Source: Panorpa germanica
Lineage: Eukaryota > Arthropoda > Insecta > Mecoptera > Panorpidae
Assembly: GCA_963678705.1 (NCBI GenBank)
Contig: OY783220.1
Span: 2,563,001-2,627,000 of the forward strand
Direction: 5' to 3'
Length of the DNA: 64,000 bases
In this document: positions 50,749 through 59,659 of the stretch, piece by piece
How positions within the stretch are numbered: the stretch's first letter is position 1
How the letters are laid out: each line of letters starts with the position of its first letter
The notes under the pieces: generated by a model
Seen by the model: the letters and a program-made list of their open reading frames with translations, nothing else
Databases searched by the model: none
Told to the model about the DNA's origin: nothing
Program-made: the position numbers and the translations under genes

Positions 50749-51426
50749 ATGTTTCTCAAAAATTCTTTATTCTATATTGCCAAGCGAGCACACACGACCA
50801 TTGGCGAAGCATTCCTTAATGCGGATATTGTTCCAGAGATAATAAGTAAACCTCCTGCACAAATACTGGAGCTGAACTACCACAAGAGAATCCGTCCTGG
50901 GACCCAATTGAAGCCAGCCCAGGTTGCTGAGAAGCCTTCGAGCGTAAGATGGCGTCCAGTCGATTACAGCAAGCTGTACACGCTGTGCATGACAGAACCA
51001 GAATCACCTTTTCGCACGGATGCCTTCCATCGGGAGTGGCTGCATTGGTTAATCGTAAATATAAAAGGAGACTTAATCTATCAAGGAGACACCATTGCTG
51101 AATATCTTGGTGCAGGACCTCCAAAGAATACAGGACCTCATCGTTATGTATACTTCATCTTCCAGCAACCACGATTAATCGATATCACAAAGGAACCTTA
51201 TTTGGATGGCAAAACATCAAGAGGACGTAACAATTTCTCTATCAGCAGTTTGCAAATTAAACACGATTTATCGGACCCTGTTGCTGGAAATTACTTTTAC
51301 TCACAATATGACAACACAGTTCCAGAGTTCTACAAGAGATTAGAAGAAGGAGAACGGCGAATCTTCCAACAGGAGCAAGTAACTAATGAAAAGATGCTGT
51401 ATGAAATTAAGCAGAAACGTTCATGA
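50749..51426 (+). CDS. PEBP family protein 2 of the cluster (EPESP variant)
   Basis: An intronless gene of 225 codons. I place the start at the ATG at 50749 (context GGAAAATG). The frame is open ten codons further up but has no ATG there, and this start gives an N-terminus of the same length as gene 3. Core: NADIVPEII at 24-32, EPESPFR at 83-89, REWLHWLIVNI at 95-105, GAGPPKNTGPHRYVY at 121-135, RGRNNFSIS at 158-166 and VAGNYFYSQYD at 178-188. The first Asp of the family DPDAPSR motif is Glu, as is the second, while both pocket histidines remain. The leader MFLKNSLFYIAKRAHTTIG is basic with no acid until residue 20, so mitochondrial import is plausible. The C-terminus is a charged helix starting YKRLEEGERR. 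Closest relative in the window is gene 3. A possible AATAAA lies at 51607. Confidence 0.93.
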   Translation: MFLKNSLFYIAKRAHTTIGEAFLNADIVPEIISKPPAQILELNYHKRIRPGTQLKPAQVAEKPSSVRWRPVDYSKLYTLCMTEPESPFRTDAFHREWLHWLIVNIKGDLIYQGDTIAEYLGAGPPKNTGPHRYVYFIFQQPRLIDITKEPYLDGKTSRGRNNFSISSLQIKHDLSDPVAGNYFYSQYDNTVPEFYKRLEEGERRIFQQEQVTNEKMLYEIKQKRS

Positions 51427-52630
51427 TTCCCAAAAGTAGTACAATGTCAAAATGAAAACAAAATCGTATTCCTTTTGCGTTCCGTTTATTTCTGATCTCC
51501 TCCTTTATCCAATATCCTTAACTCTTGTTTAAATTTATCTTGCACATCGTTCTCGTTGAGGAAATATAGTTAAGCTATGAAAGAATCCAAAAATATAACG
51601 TGAGAAAATAAAAACGAATTCACTTTATAATGTTGTAGTTATTATTTTATTTGAAGTACTATAACAGTTTTTATATAACATATACTTATACAGCCGATAA
51701 GTAACACTTCAAGATAAACCTGGATAATTTAAAAAGTTTATAAAATTATGCTTTGAGCTCTTCAGAATTTAATTTTACTGTGATTTTTCATTAGGCCTGT
51801 CGCACACTGCGAGAGTATTTAAGTGAATTTTGACCGGAAATATACGGTAAATGTAATGAATCTCGCACACTGCAAGCAACAAAGCCGTTCGAATACGGGC
51901 GTTACGTAGCTGTCATGCTGGAAGCGAATATCAGCAAATTTTAATCATGTGTATTACATGCTAAACCTATCCCTACCTTGTAAATGCAATCAGCCGTCTC
52001 AGACTGGAAGGGATATGGAACGGAAAGCAATAACAGTGGTGCATCGATAAAAATTAAATTAAAAGTTTGCTTTCATAACAATTTATGTTAGTGTAAAACA
52101 GCTCCAATACAAGTTTGACTTAGCATATTGTCGTATCGGTACGTGGTATGTATTTATTGTGATACAACACAGGAGTCAGCTTGCTTCAAGAGTTCTAGCC
52201 ACCTATTTACGCCCGAATTCGCTGTGGCTTAAATACACTTGCAGTGTGTGACAGGCCTTATGCTATTCCTTTCTTCCTATACATCTTAGAATGTACAGTT
52301 TAGCGCCTACAGGTTTTTGTCGCTCTTCTATTGTACCATATGCATAGTAATACTTGAGATATGCTTAATCCAGTAGGCCGACTATTTTCAAAAATAATAA
52401 TGGAAACAAGCATGTTTTGTTTTAATTTTATTACAAAACTAAAAATTAAACAGTAACCACGAATATACAAAAAAATCAAAATTCTAAATTATAAGTTTGG
52501 TTACTATACAGAAAGTTAATTAATTCTTTATTATATTGCGTAAATATATCAATTATCATTTGTGCAAAATAATTCAGTTTAATTACCAGAAAAAAATTAT
52601 AAAACAACAAGGAATATCGTTTTGTTCAAA
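51427..52630. other. Spacer between PEBP genes 2 and 3, with a MITE
   Basis: Holds the probable polyadenylation signal of gene 2 (AATAAA, 51607-51612) and MITE B (51794-52257). The rest is AT-rich flank. No gene. Confidence 0.6.
51791..52260. mobile_element. MITE B, Harbinger-like, TTA target duplication
   Basis: 464 bp at 51794-52257. The left arm GGCCTGTCGCACACTGCGAG and the reverse complement of the right arm GGCCTGTCACACACTGCAAG both continue GTATTTAAG after one or two bases. TTA flanks both ends (51791-51793 and 52258-52260). The 3-base target fits PIF/Harbinger. Non-coding. A similar left arm is embedded in MITE C at about 28130. Confidence 0.85.
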
Positions 52631-53326
52631 ATGTTTATCCGAACTCCATTGTTCCTCATTACGAAGAGATGTAAAACAACAATCACACAAGCCTTCAAGA
52701 AAGCAGACATCGTTCCAGACATCATCAGTATACCCCCGTCTAGGTTATTGGATGTGAAATATGTAAAGAATTTCCGCATAGCAACTAATGTAAAACCAAT
52801 AAGTGTGATGGAAAAACCCGGAAGTGTAAGATGGGAGCCCGTCGATTACAACAAGTTGCACACACTAGTCATGACAGAGCCGGAGTCTCCAACGCGTACC
52901 GATCCTAATCAGAGAGAGATGCTTCACTGGTTAGTGGTTAATATAAGAGGAGATCTGGTTTTCAATGGAGATACTTTAGCCGAATATATCGGAGTTATGC
53001 CTCCTGAAGATACAGGACCTCATAGATATGTTTTTCTGATTTTCTCTCAGCAGAATATAATTGATATAACTAAAGAAACTTATCTAAACGATAAAACTTT
53101 AAGAGGACGTAATAATTTCTCCGTTAGCACTTTCCAAATTAACCATAATTTATCTGATGCTATAGCTGGAAACTTTTTCTATGCAGAACATGACTCATCT
53201 GTACCGAAACTAAATAAGAAATATCGGGATGCGGAAAAGGAATTGTTGGATTCTGAACGTAAAGCTGCCATTATCAAGAGTGCTGCTATCCAAGAGAAGA
53301 GGAAGCAAAGACAACGCAATTCATAA
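52631..53326 (+). CDS. PEBP family protein 3 of the cluster (EPESP variant)
   Basis: An intronless gene of 231 codons starting at the ATG at 52631 (context TTCAAAATG). The frame extends three codons upstream without an ATG. Core: KADIVPDII at 24-32, EPESPTR at 83-89, REMLHWLVVNI at 95-105, GVMPPEDTGPHRYVF at 121-135, RGRNNFSVS at 158-166 and IAGNFFYAEHD at 178-188. It aligns with gene 2 without gaps from residue 1 to about 190 and shares EKP at 61-63, TEPESP, DTGPHRYV and the RGRNNFS block, so the two are recent duplicates. The leader MFIRTPLFLITKRCKTTITQ has five basic and no acidic residues before D26, which is presequence-like. The C-terminal tail is longer and more basic (KRKQRQRNS end). 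The EPE change removes the pocket Asp but keeps the negative charge. Confidence 0.94.
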   Translation: MFIRTPLFLITKRCKTTITQAFKKADIVPDIISIPPSRLLDVKYVKNFRIATNVKPISVMEKPGSVRWEPVDYNKLHTLVMTEPESPTRTDPNQREMLHWLVVNIRGDLVFNGDTLAEYIGVMPPEDTGPHRYVFLIFSQQNIIDITKETYLNDKTLRGRNNFSVSTFQINHNLSDAIAGNFFYAEHDSSVPKLNKKYRDAEKELLDSERKAAIIKSAAIQEKRKQRQRNS

Positions 53327-54350
53327 AACAAAATGATTATTTCATTACATGAAAAAATAGTATTGGAACCAGTTTAAATGTAATTACTTTTAAGCAAATG
53401 AATAGTAAATGGAAATAGTGTTATTAAAACATTTTATTTATTTGTACAATAAGTGTCTTTGTCAGAGTACTGTCTAATTGCCCTATATGAGTCTTCTGTG
53501 CATAAATTCTGCATCTTCCAAAACTGCTATATAGTTTCGCTTTAGGCAATATTAAGAATATATTGCAGAATGTGCGAAATAAATTTAATGGAATATTGAT
53601 CAAATACTGTACTACAGATTACACCATAGTACTACACCTAAGATGTAGTTAGTAAACGGACGAATATTTAACGAATTTTTATTTTATTAGTGACATCTTC
53701 GAATAAATTTTCAACGTAGACTTCTACTGCCATGGATAAATCTGCTGCTGGTTTTAATAATCTTTGCTTATATCAATTAACTCTAATATGGCACATAAAC
53801 TATCAATTTGATTGGCTTGGTCTTGGCCTTTGTTCACTTGACTACAGATGTGTCGGTCGTAAAACATGCACGAAAAGTTGCGTCCAAATGACTCCATCGT
53901 TTAAACGTGCCTTTTTAACTATCATTTAATGACTAGAGACCGTAATGGGATGTTTTTGGGCTCGTTTCGGTCATGTCATTTACAACCGGTGCCTATTATT
54001 GTCAATTGACCCTGTTGAAGGGGATGTTGAACATCGGACCCTGCAGGTTCCAACAAGGTTGGTCCATCTATTAGCCCCTTTAATAGTAAAGTAATTGTAG
54101 ACCAACGCTTTCAAAAAATCAAGTAAACTGCTAAAAGTTTTGTTTTGTGTGGCATATGCCTCATCCAATTAGAAAATGGTCATCTAAATTATAGTTAAAA
54201 TATAAATAAAAATGAACAAAAATACTAAAATTCATTAATAGCTATGCAGGTGTTATTTAGTACCAAGAAAAATATTTACGTCGATCGCGGCTAGTGCTGA
54301 CCAATGCAAACAGGTTAACAAATAAATGATATTCGTCAAAACGAACAAAA
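53327..54350. other. Spacer between PEBP genes 3 and 4
   Basis: An ATTAAA lies about 95 bases after gene 3. The interval 53700-54180 is GC-richer than the flanks and reads on the minus strand as broken protein-like pieces (LLDFLKALVYNYFTIKGANR; MIVKKARLNDGVIWTQLF) separated by stops. I do not recognise them; a decayed transposase is possible. No intact gene. Confidence 0.45.
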
Positions 54351-55046
54351 ATGTTCTTCCAAAAAATATTAAGACACCCTTCGTTACTTCATACTTCAAA
54401 AAGATTTTATAATGCATTCATCGATGCACTTGAAGGAGGTCAAGTCGTCCCTGATGTCCTTCCCAATGTACCTGCCGATGAGTTGACCATTGCATACATG
54501 AATACGCTTAAAATAGCTAAAGAAGTAAGTCCCCGATGCTTAGAATTTGCGCCAACATCGTTTCATGTCCCTGGTCTCAATCAAAAGGACCTGCATTCGA
54601 TAATAATGACAGATCCTGATCAACCAAGTCGACAGCTATCGGGTGGTAAGGAATTTATTCACTGGCTTGTGGTTAATATACCAGGAAATAAACTGGATAA
54701 AGGGAAACCTTTATTTGATTATGTTCCTCCAATTCCAAAACAAGGATCAGGATGCCATCGATTAGTATTTGCGTTGATAAAGCAAAATTGCAAAATTAAT
54801 GTGGCTAAAGAATGTGTTTATGATAACAAAACAAGAAGGGGCCGATATAATTTCTCTATTAGAAAATACATTTGTAAGAAAAGGTTACCCAATCCACTTG
54901 CTGCTACATATATTTTCACCAAATACATGCGTTATGTTGATATATTTGTTCGAAGGCTAGAAGATGGAGAAATTGAGGAAGATTTTAACAAAAGAGCAAA
55001 TAGACCACCGTTTTATTGCCCACCACAAAAACCTTGTAAAAACTAA
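54351..55046 (+). CDS. PEBP family protein 4 of the cluster (HRL variant, Cys/Pro tail)
   Basis: An intronless gene of 231 codons, ATG at 54351 (context AAAAATG). Core: GGQVVPDVL at 29-37, DPDQPSR at 88-94, FIHWLVVNI at 102-110, GCHRLVF at 134-140 and RGRYNFSIR at 163-171. The catalytic-like Asp and both His are present, but Tyr of HRY is Leu. The loop before it reads PPIPKQGSG instead of GPPKGTG, and the AGxxF motif near 183-188 is decayed (LAATYIF). The leader MFFQKILRHPSLLHTSKRFY is basic and free of acidic residues. The C-terminus has the acidic helix RRLEDGEIEEDF and then RPPFYCPPQKPCKN, a Cys/Pro tail shared in outline with gene 5. AATAAA at 55112-55117. Confidence 0.93.
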   Translation: MFFQKILRHPSLLHTSKRFYNAFIDALEGGQVVPDVLPNVPADELTIAYMNTLKIAKEVSPRCLEFAPTSFHVPGLNQKDLHSIIMTDPDQPSRQLSGGKEFIHWLVVNIPGNKLDKGKPLFDYVPPIPKQGSGCHRLVFALIKQNCKINVAKECVYDNKTRRGRYNFSIRKYICKKRLPNPLAATYIFTKYMRYVDIFVRRLEDGEIEEDFNKRANRPPFYCPPQKPCKN

Positions 55047-56076
55047 AAATAGAAATGATTCGATGTCTATGATTTAGATGTAAGCAAGATGTATTTAATT
55101 CGAGGAAAGCAAATAAACTAAACTCAACTTCTGTATAATTTTTCATATCAAATCTTTTATGGTTTTTATCTTTCTAATTTTAAAAAGAAGTAGTTTAGTA
55201 ATTTAAATATATAAAATTTGACTTACTTTAAAATTACTTTAAGCGGAAGAGATGGACTTACGGGAGTAATAAATACAGTTCTTGATGAGAGTACCTAATC
55301 TTACATCATTTGGAACCTACATATCCAAATATGACGTTCTAAATGCATTTTTCTCTCTGTCGGTTATGAAATGTGTTCAAACTAAAGCAAAGCTTCTGAA
55401 ACTCAATTATCGTTTAGCTTTAATTTTTCATCTGAACATTTTCCAATATTTCAACTTAAAAATTTCTGTAAAAACGTTGTCTTTCAATTATATTCCAGCA
55501 GTAAAGCACAGGTCAAAAGTTTGCAATTGCAAAACAGAATCAAAAAGATGATTTACGAATATTTTAATGGACACAATTTTATATCTTTATACAAATTTGC
55601 GCATGATCAATTTTGTCTTTATTCAAAAAATGTGAAATGTGAAAAAGAATAAAATTGTTGGCGACAATTACTAAAAAAAAGAGGTAATCTAAAGCTTTTC
55701 CTCGCGCAAGTAATCCAAGATCACGGCTGCAATAGCATATCAGATAATATTGCTAACTTAACAAATAACTTTCAATATGTTAGATAAAGATTTTATCTCT
55801 GGTAAAAAGTAATACTGTCGTGATAGAACTGTCATCATGTATTTGAGGCTTTAATTCACACATTTACAGCAATAAAAATAAAAGATACAATTTCGCTTTA
55901 TGATCAAGTAGCCATTAAATTAAACTAGTCCTTCAATAAACTAGTCCTCAATGGCTTTTATTTAAATTCAGACATAACCATGAAAATGAAAAATTTATAG
56001 AAAAAGTATGAAACATTAAAACAATATACAATTATTTAAAATTTTCGTAAAGCAATAGATAGAATTTAAATCAAAG
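55047..56076. other. Spacer between PEBP genes 4 and 5
   Basis: Probable polyadenylation signal of gene 4 at 55112-55117. An 89-codon plus-strand frame at 55282-55551 has no family resemblance and no PEBP motif, so I do not call it. No repeats recognised. Confidence 0.5.
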
Positions 56077-56781
56077 ATGCTACCATCTAAGCTACAGCAT
56101 GCACAATTACGGAAGATACTCTTTAGGTACGTTCCGAAAAGAAATGGTGGCGGCTTAGAAAAAATGTATGCTGATGCCCGTATTGTGCCAGACCTTATGG
56201 ACGGTCCACCCCACGTGGAACTGAGGGTTGCATATCGCACATGGATTAAAAAGGCCACGGAACTGAAGCCTAACTGCACCGGACTGAAACCTGTTGAACT
56301 TGACTGGGCAAAAGCAAACAAGGATAGCTTGCATACCATATTACTTACAGATCCGGACGTGCCTAGTAGAGCAGACAACAGAGACGCTGAGTTTCTTCAC
56401 TGGTTAGTAGTTAATGTCCCAGGTAGGGAGTTCAAAAAAGGAGATACGGTGGCAGACTACGTACAACCTGTACCAAAGAAAGATACGGGGCTGCACAGAT
56501 TGTGTTTCAATGTGTTCAAACAATGCTACAGAATTGACCTGGATACAGAAATCTTATTGGACTCTAAAAGTGGTAGAGGGCGTTGTCAATTTAATACTAG
56601 AAGGTATCAGGACAAACACTTATTTAGTAGACCCTTAGCTGGTACATTCTTCTATTCTCAGTTTGACGAAAGTGTTACCAGGACTCAAATTCGACTTCAC
56701 GAAGGAACAATAGAGAGAGATGCCATTTATCGCGAACAAGTAAAAGGACCTTATTGCCACCCTCCAAAAAAGAAGAAGTAA
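56077..56781 (+). CDS. PEBP family protein 5 of the cluster (HRL variant, Cys/Pro tail)
   Basis: An intronless gene of 234 codons, ATG at 56077. Core: DARIVPDLM at 33-41, DPDVPSR at 92-98, FLHWLVVNV at 106-114, PVPKKDTGLHRLCF at 131-144, SGRGRCQFNTRRY at 165-177 and LAGTFFYSQFDESV at 187-200. The pocket Asp and both His are intact, Tyr of HRY is Leu, and the GPP loop reads PVPKK. The leader MLPSKLQHAQLRKILFRYVP continues KRNGGG: seven Lys or Arg and one His, no acid until residue 28, a strong presequence candidate. The tail KGPYCHPPKKKK matches the YC-x-PP pattern of gene 4, so the two are likely sisters. AATAAA at 56830-56835. Confidence 0.94.
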   Translation: MLPSKLQHAQLRKILFRYVPKRNGGGLEKMYADARIVPDLMDGPPHVELRVAYRTWIKKATELKPNCTGLKPVELDWAKANKDSLHTILLTDPDVPSRADNRDAEFLHWLVVNVPGREFKKGDTVADYVQPVPKKDTGLHRLCFNVFKQCYRIDLDTEILLDSKSGRGRCQFNTRRYQDKHLFSRPLAGTFFYSQFDESVTRTQIRLHEGTIERDAIYREQVKGPYCHPPKKKK

Positions 56782-57152
56782 TACCTAATGACTCACCGAT
56801 TGTATATATAATGCCATTAATATCTTGTAAATAAATAATTTTTCTACTTTACCTGTTAATCTATTAATTCTGATGGAATAAAACATTCCACATGGTTACT
56901 ACAACAGCCAACCATCGGAACCTACAAAGTTCATTTTAAAAAGTGAAGGAATCTAATACTCTCAACAATTAGAAGTTAGGCAATGTCCTTCCGCAGCTAG
57001 TTAAAGGTAGTTAATGCTATGAAGTCACTTCTGTTAATTTAACTACTACTCTTACGTTTAATTAGGACAGTGATTAATTGAGACACTGATGTTTCAATGC
57101 TTGGCTATGATTTATCTGAGTTCAAATATTGAGCAGATGTGTTTGTTTTCCT

Positions 57153-57628
57153 AATGGGCTTGTGTCCTCATTTTCTAGTGGTCGATTTTTCAATTGTTGA
57201 TTGAAATTGAAGTTAATAAATGTGTATTGGCGTGTCTATTTTATTAAATATCTAAATGTTGACGAAGATATAGCAATTCAAAATTTGAATTGTAGTTTTA
57301 GCGCTAGAAATGGTCACCCATATTTGTATGACATGAAATGCATTTTAACGTCAGTTATTTGTTGAGTAGGTCAGTGCTGTGGTAATGTTTTGTAGTTGTT
57401 GGTAGTCAAAATAATCAAGTTAAGTCAAAGAATAATAAGTTTTTATTTTATTTAACCCTGCTAAGGCAGACATAATATTGGAATTTTATTGTTCCTTGAC
57501 ATAGCTGTAAATAATATTTGATATTTTGATATATAAATACATATAGCAGAGATTTATGAGCTGTAAGGTTGGCATCGGTTGTGATGTCACATGCATTTGT
57601 AATGTGTACAACGTTAAATTCCTTTAAT
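57153..57628 (+). mobile_element. MITE A, truncated copy
   Basis: Starts with the intact left terminus AATGGGCTTGTGTCCT and follows the 23136 copy up to CCTTTAAT, where the next copy begins. The right third, with the right terminus, is missing. After the second copy the flank resumes TTAAAGA, which also follows the break point in intact copies but then diverges. Insertion of copy 2 into copy 1 followed by loss is possible but unproven. Confidence 0.8.
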
Positions 57629-58543
57629 AATGGGCTTGTGTCCTCATTTTTTAGTGGTCGATTTTTCAATTGTTGATTGAAATTGATGTTAATAAATGTG
57701 TATTGGCGTGTCTATTTTATTAAATATCTAAATATTGACAAAGATATAGCAATTAAAAGTTTGAATTGTAGTTTTAGCGCTAGAAATGGTCACCCATATT
57801 TGTATGACATGAAATGCATTTTAACGTCAGTTATTTGTTGAGTAGGTCAGTGTTGTGGTAATGTTTTGTAGCTGTTGGTACTCAAACAATCCAGTCAAGT
57901 CAAAGAATAATAAGTTTTTACCTTATTTTACCCTGTTAAGGCAGACATAATATTGAAATTTTATTGTTTCTTGAAATAACTGTAAATAATATTTGATATT
58001 TTGATATATCTTGGACTCCTAAACTACTTAACCGATTTTAATCAAATTTGTACACCGTGTGCAGTTTGATCCAACTTGAAAGATAGGATAGCTTACATCT
58101 CAACTTATGATTGCAATATTATCTTATTGCAAATTATTTGTCTATTAATTATCTGTTAGCTCCAAACGATTGTAAAAGATGGCGACATCTGTTGACTAGA
58201 TTGAGTAAATATTCAATAGATGGCGCTATGTAATGTAATATGACAAAAACGTTAGTCACAGCAACGCGTGGCCGGGACAGCTAGTAAATATATATAGCAG
58301 AGATTTATGATCTGTAAGGTTGGTAACCTTACACAAGGATTGTGATGTCACATGCATTTGGAGTTTGTACAACGTTGAATCCCTTTAATAATTAAAGAGA
58401 CAAAATGACTTTTTTAATTGTTAATGTCTCCTAACATATAAGGAGTTATTAAAAAATAATTGAACATTTGAGGTTCTAGTAACCCACTTTATCAATATAT
58501 AGTACACTTTTATAAAAATTAAGACATAGGACACAATCCCATT
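57629..58543 (+). mobile_element. MITE A, complete copy split by a Helitron
   Basis: Left terminus at 57629 and right terminus (GGACACAATCCCATT, one mismatch) ending at 58543. Without the 276-bp Helitron at 58009-58284 it is 639 bp, the same length as the 23136 copy. It is non-coding; a minus-strand frame across 57448-57669 spans the junction of the two MITEs by chance. Confidence 0.85.
58009..58284 (+). mobile_element. Non-autonomous Helitron, copy 2
   Basis: Begins TC, ends CTAG, and sits between A (58008) and T (58285). The uninterrupted MITE A copies read GATATATAAATA at this point, so removal of TC...CTAG restores the site exactly, with no target duplication. This is the Helitron insertion rule. 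It lacks about 40 bases present at the 5' end of the copy at 10697-11025 and the 25-bp internal duplication of that copy. No coding capacity. Confidence 0.88.
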
Positions 58544-58975
58544 AAAGATTTAAATACTTATGGAGCTTCCATAAAACACTAACACGCTGAACACACTATA
58601 TCATTGCAGATTTAATTGTATCCAATTATAGTTGCTTTGTGTGAACTTTTTTTTGTTTTTCAGCGAGAGAGGCAATAACTAGCCTTCAACGGTAGGTCTG
58701 TTTCTTATCTTTGGGAGGATATGGCTCTTCGCCCCTTTCATTACGCTTCTAAGTGGCATTTTCCGTGGAAATCCAGTAACAGGCCAATCGGACACCCCTG
58801 GTCGATAGTCAATTGTTTTACATTACTACTAAAAATACTAAACATGTAACGGCACACAAAAAAAATATTAAAAATAAATTGTCTAAATTTAAAAGTATTC
58901 ATCTCTCTAAAGAAAACTAACTTATAAATTAACAAAACAACTACTGTTTAGGAAGCAAGCAATAATATCAACGAA

Positions 58976-59659
58976 ATGTTAAGAACGTCATTTATATGTA
59001 CTCGTATATCCACCAGACGACTATCTTGTCTGGCTAAGGCTTTTAGAACTCACAAAATAGTACCAGATGTCCTAAAGAAAGCACCCCACACACTGTTGGA
59101 AATTACTTATCAGGCACAGTTCAAATACGGTAAGAAAATGACGCCGACGGACGTGGCGGAAATTCCATCATTTGTAAAATGGCGGTCTGCTGACTGTAGA
59201 GCTATGCACACGGTGGTCATGCTGGACCCTGATGCGCCCAGCCGCGACAATCCTGCATTCAAAGAATGGTTGCATTGGTTAGTTGTTAACATTCCAGGAC
59301 ATGACTTATGCCAAGGTGATACTGTCGCCCAATATCTTGGACCGGGACCACCAAAAGGTACAGGACTTCATAGATACGTTTTCCTTGCTTTCCAACAAGA
59401 CGACGAGATTGATTTAAAAAAATTAACTATTCTTAACAATAAAACTGGAAGAGGACGATCTCACTTTTCAATAAATAAATTCAAATGCAAACATGGCCTA
59501 GGAGAAGCTTTTGCTGGAAATTTCTTTCTTGCTGAATATGATCAATCTGTTGATGGTTTTTATAGCAGACTCGCTGAAGGCGAAAAACGTCAAGCAGCAA
59601 AGGATGCAATTGCTGGAAGAAAGGAACCCTTGCCGTTTAATGTTCAATTAAGAAAATAA
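58976..59659 (+). CDS. PEBP family protein 6 of the cluster (canonical pocket)
   Basis: An intronless gene of 227 codons, ATG at 58976 (context ACGAAATG). This is the most canonical copy: HKIVPDVL at 26-33, MTPTDV at 55-60, DPDAPSR at 84-90, FKEWLHWLVVNIPG at 95-108, GPGPPKGTGLHRYVF at 122-136, TGRGRSHFSINKF at 157-169 and FAGNFFLAEYDQSV at 179-192. All phospholipid head-group pocket residues (Asp84, His100, the GPP loop, His132, Tyr134) are in place, so phosphate ligand binding is expected. The leader MLRTSFICTRISTRRLSCLA has four Arg, is Ser/Thr-rich and has no acid before D31, a textbook-looking mitochondrial presequence. The tail YSRLAEGEKRQAAKD matches the usual C-terminal helix. AATAAA at 59672-59677. 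Confidence 0.96.
   Translation: MLRTSFICTRISTRRLSCLAKAFRTHKIVPDVLKKAPHTLLEITYQAQFKYGKKMTPTDVAEIPSFVKWRSADCRAMHTVVMLDPDAPSRDNPAFKEWLHWLVVNIPGHDLCQGDTVAQYLGPGPPKGTGLHRYVFLAFQQDDEIDLKKLTILNNKTGRGRSHFSINKFKCKHGLGEAFAGNFFLAEYDQSVDGFYSRLAEGEKRQAAKDAIAGRKEPLPFNVQLRK

Larger units (their letters stand above)
56782..58975. other. Spacer between PEBP genes 5 and 6, with nested transposons
   Basis: Polyadenylation signal of gene 5 at 56830. From 57153 to 58543 the spacer is filled by two MITE A copies, the second interrupted by a Helitron. 58545-58975 is plain flank; a minus-strand frame there is not supported. Confidence 0.65.

Noticed and set aside
55282-55551. An 89-codon frame between PEBP 4 and 5, considered as a decayed ninth PEBP
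   Set aside because: None of the PEBP motifs (DPDAP, HWLVVN, HRY, RGR) can be found in any frame.
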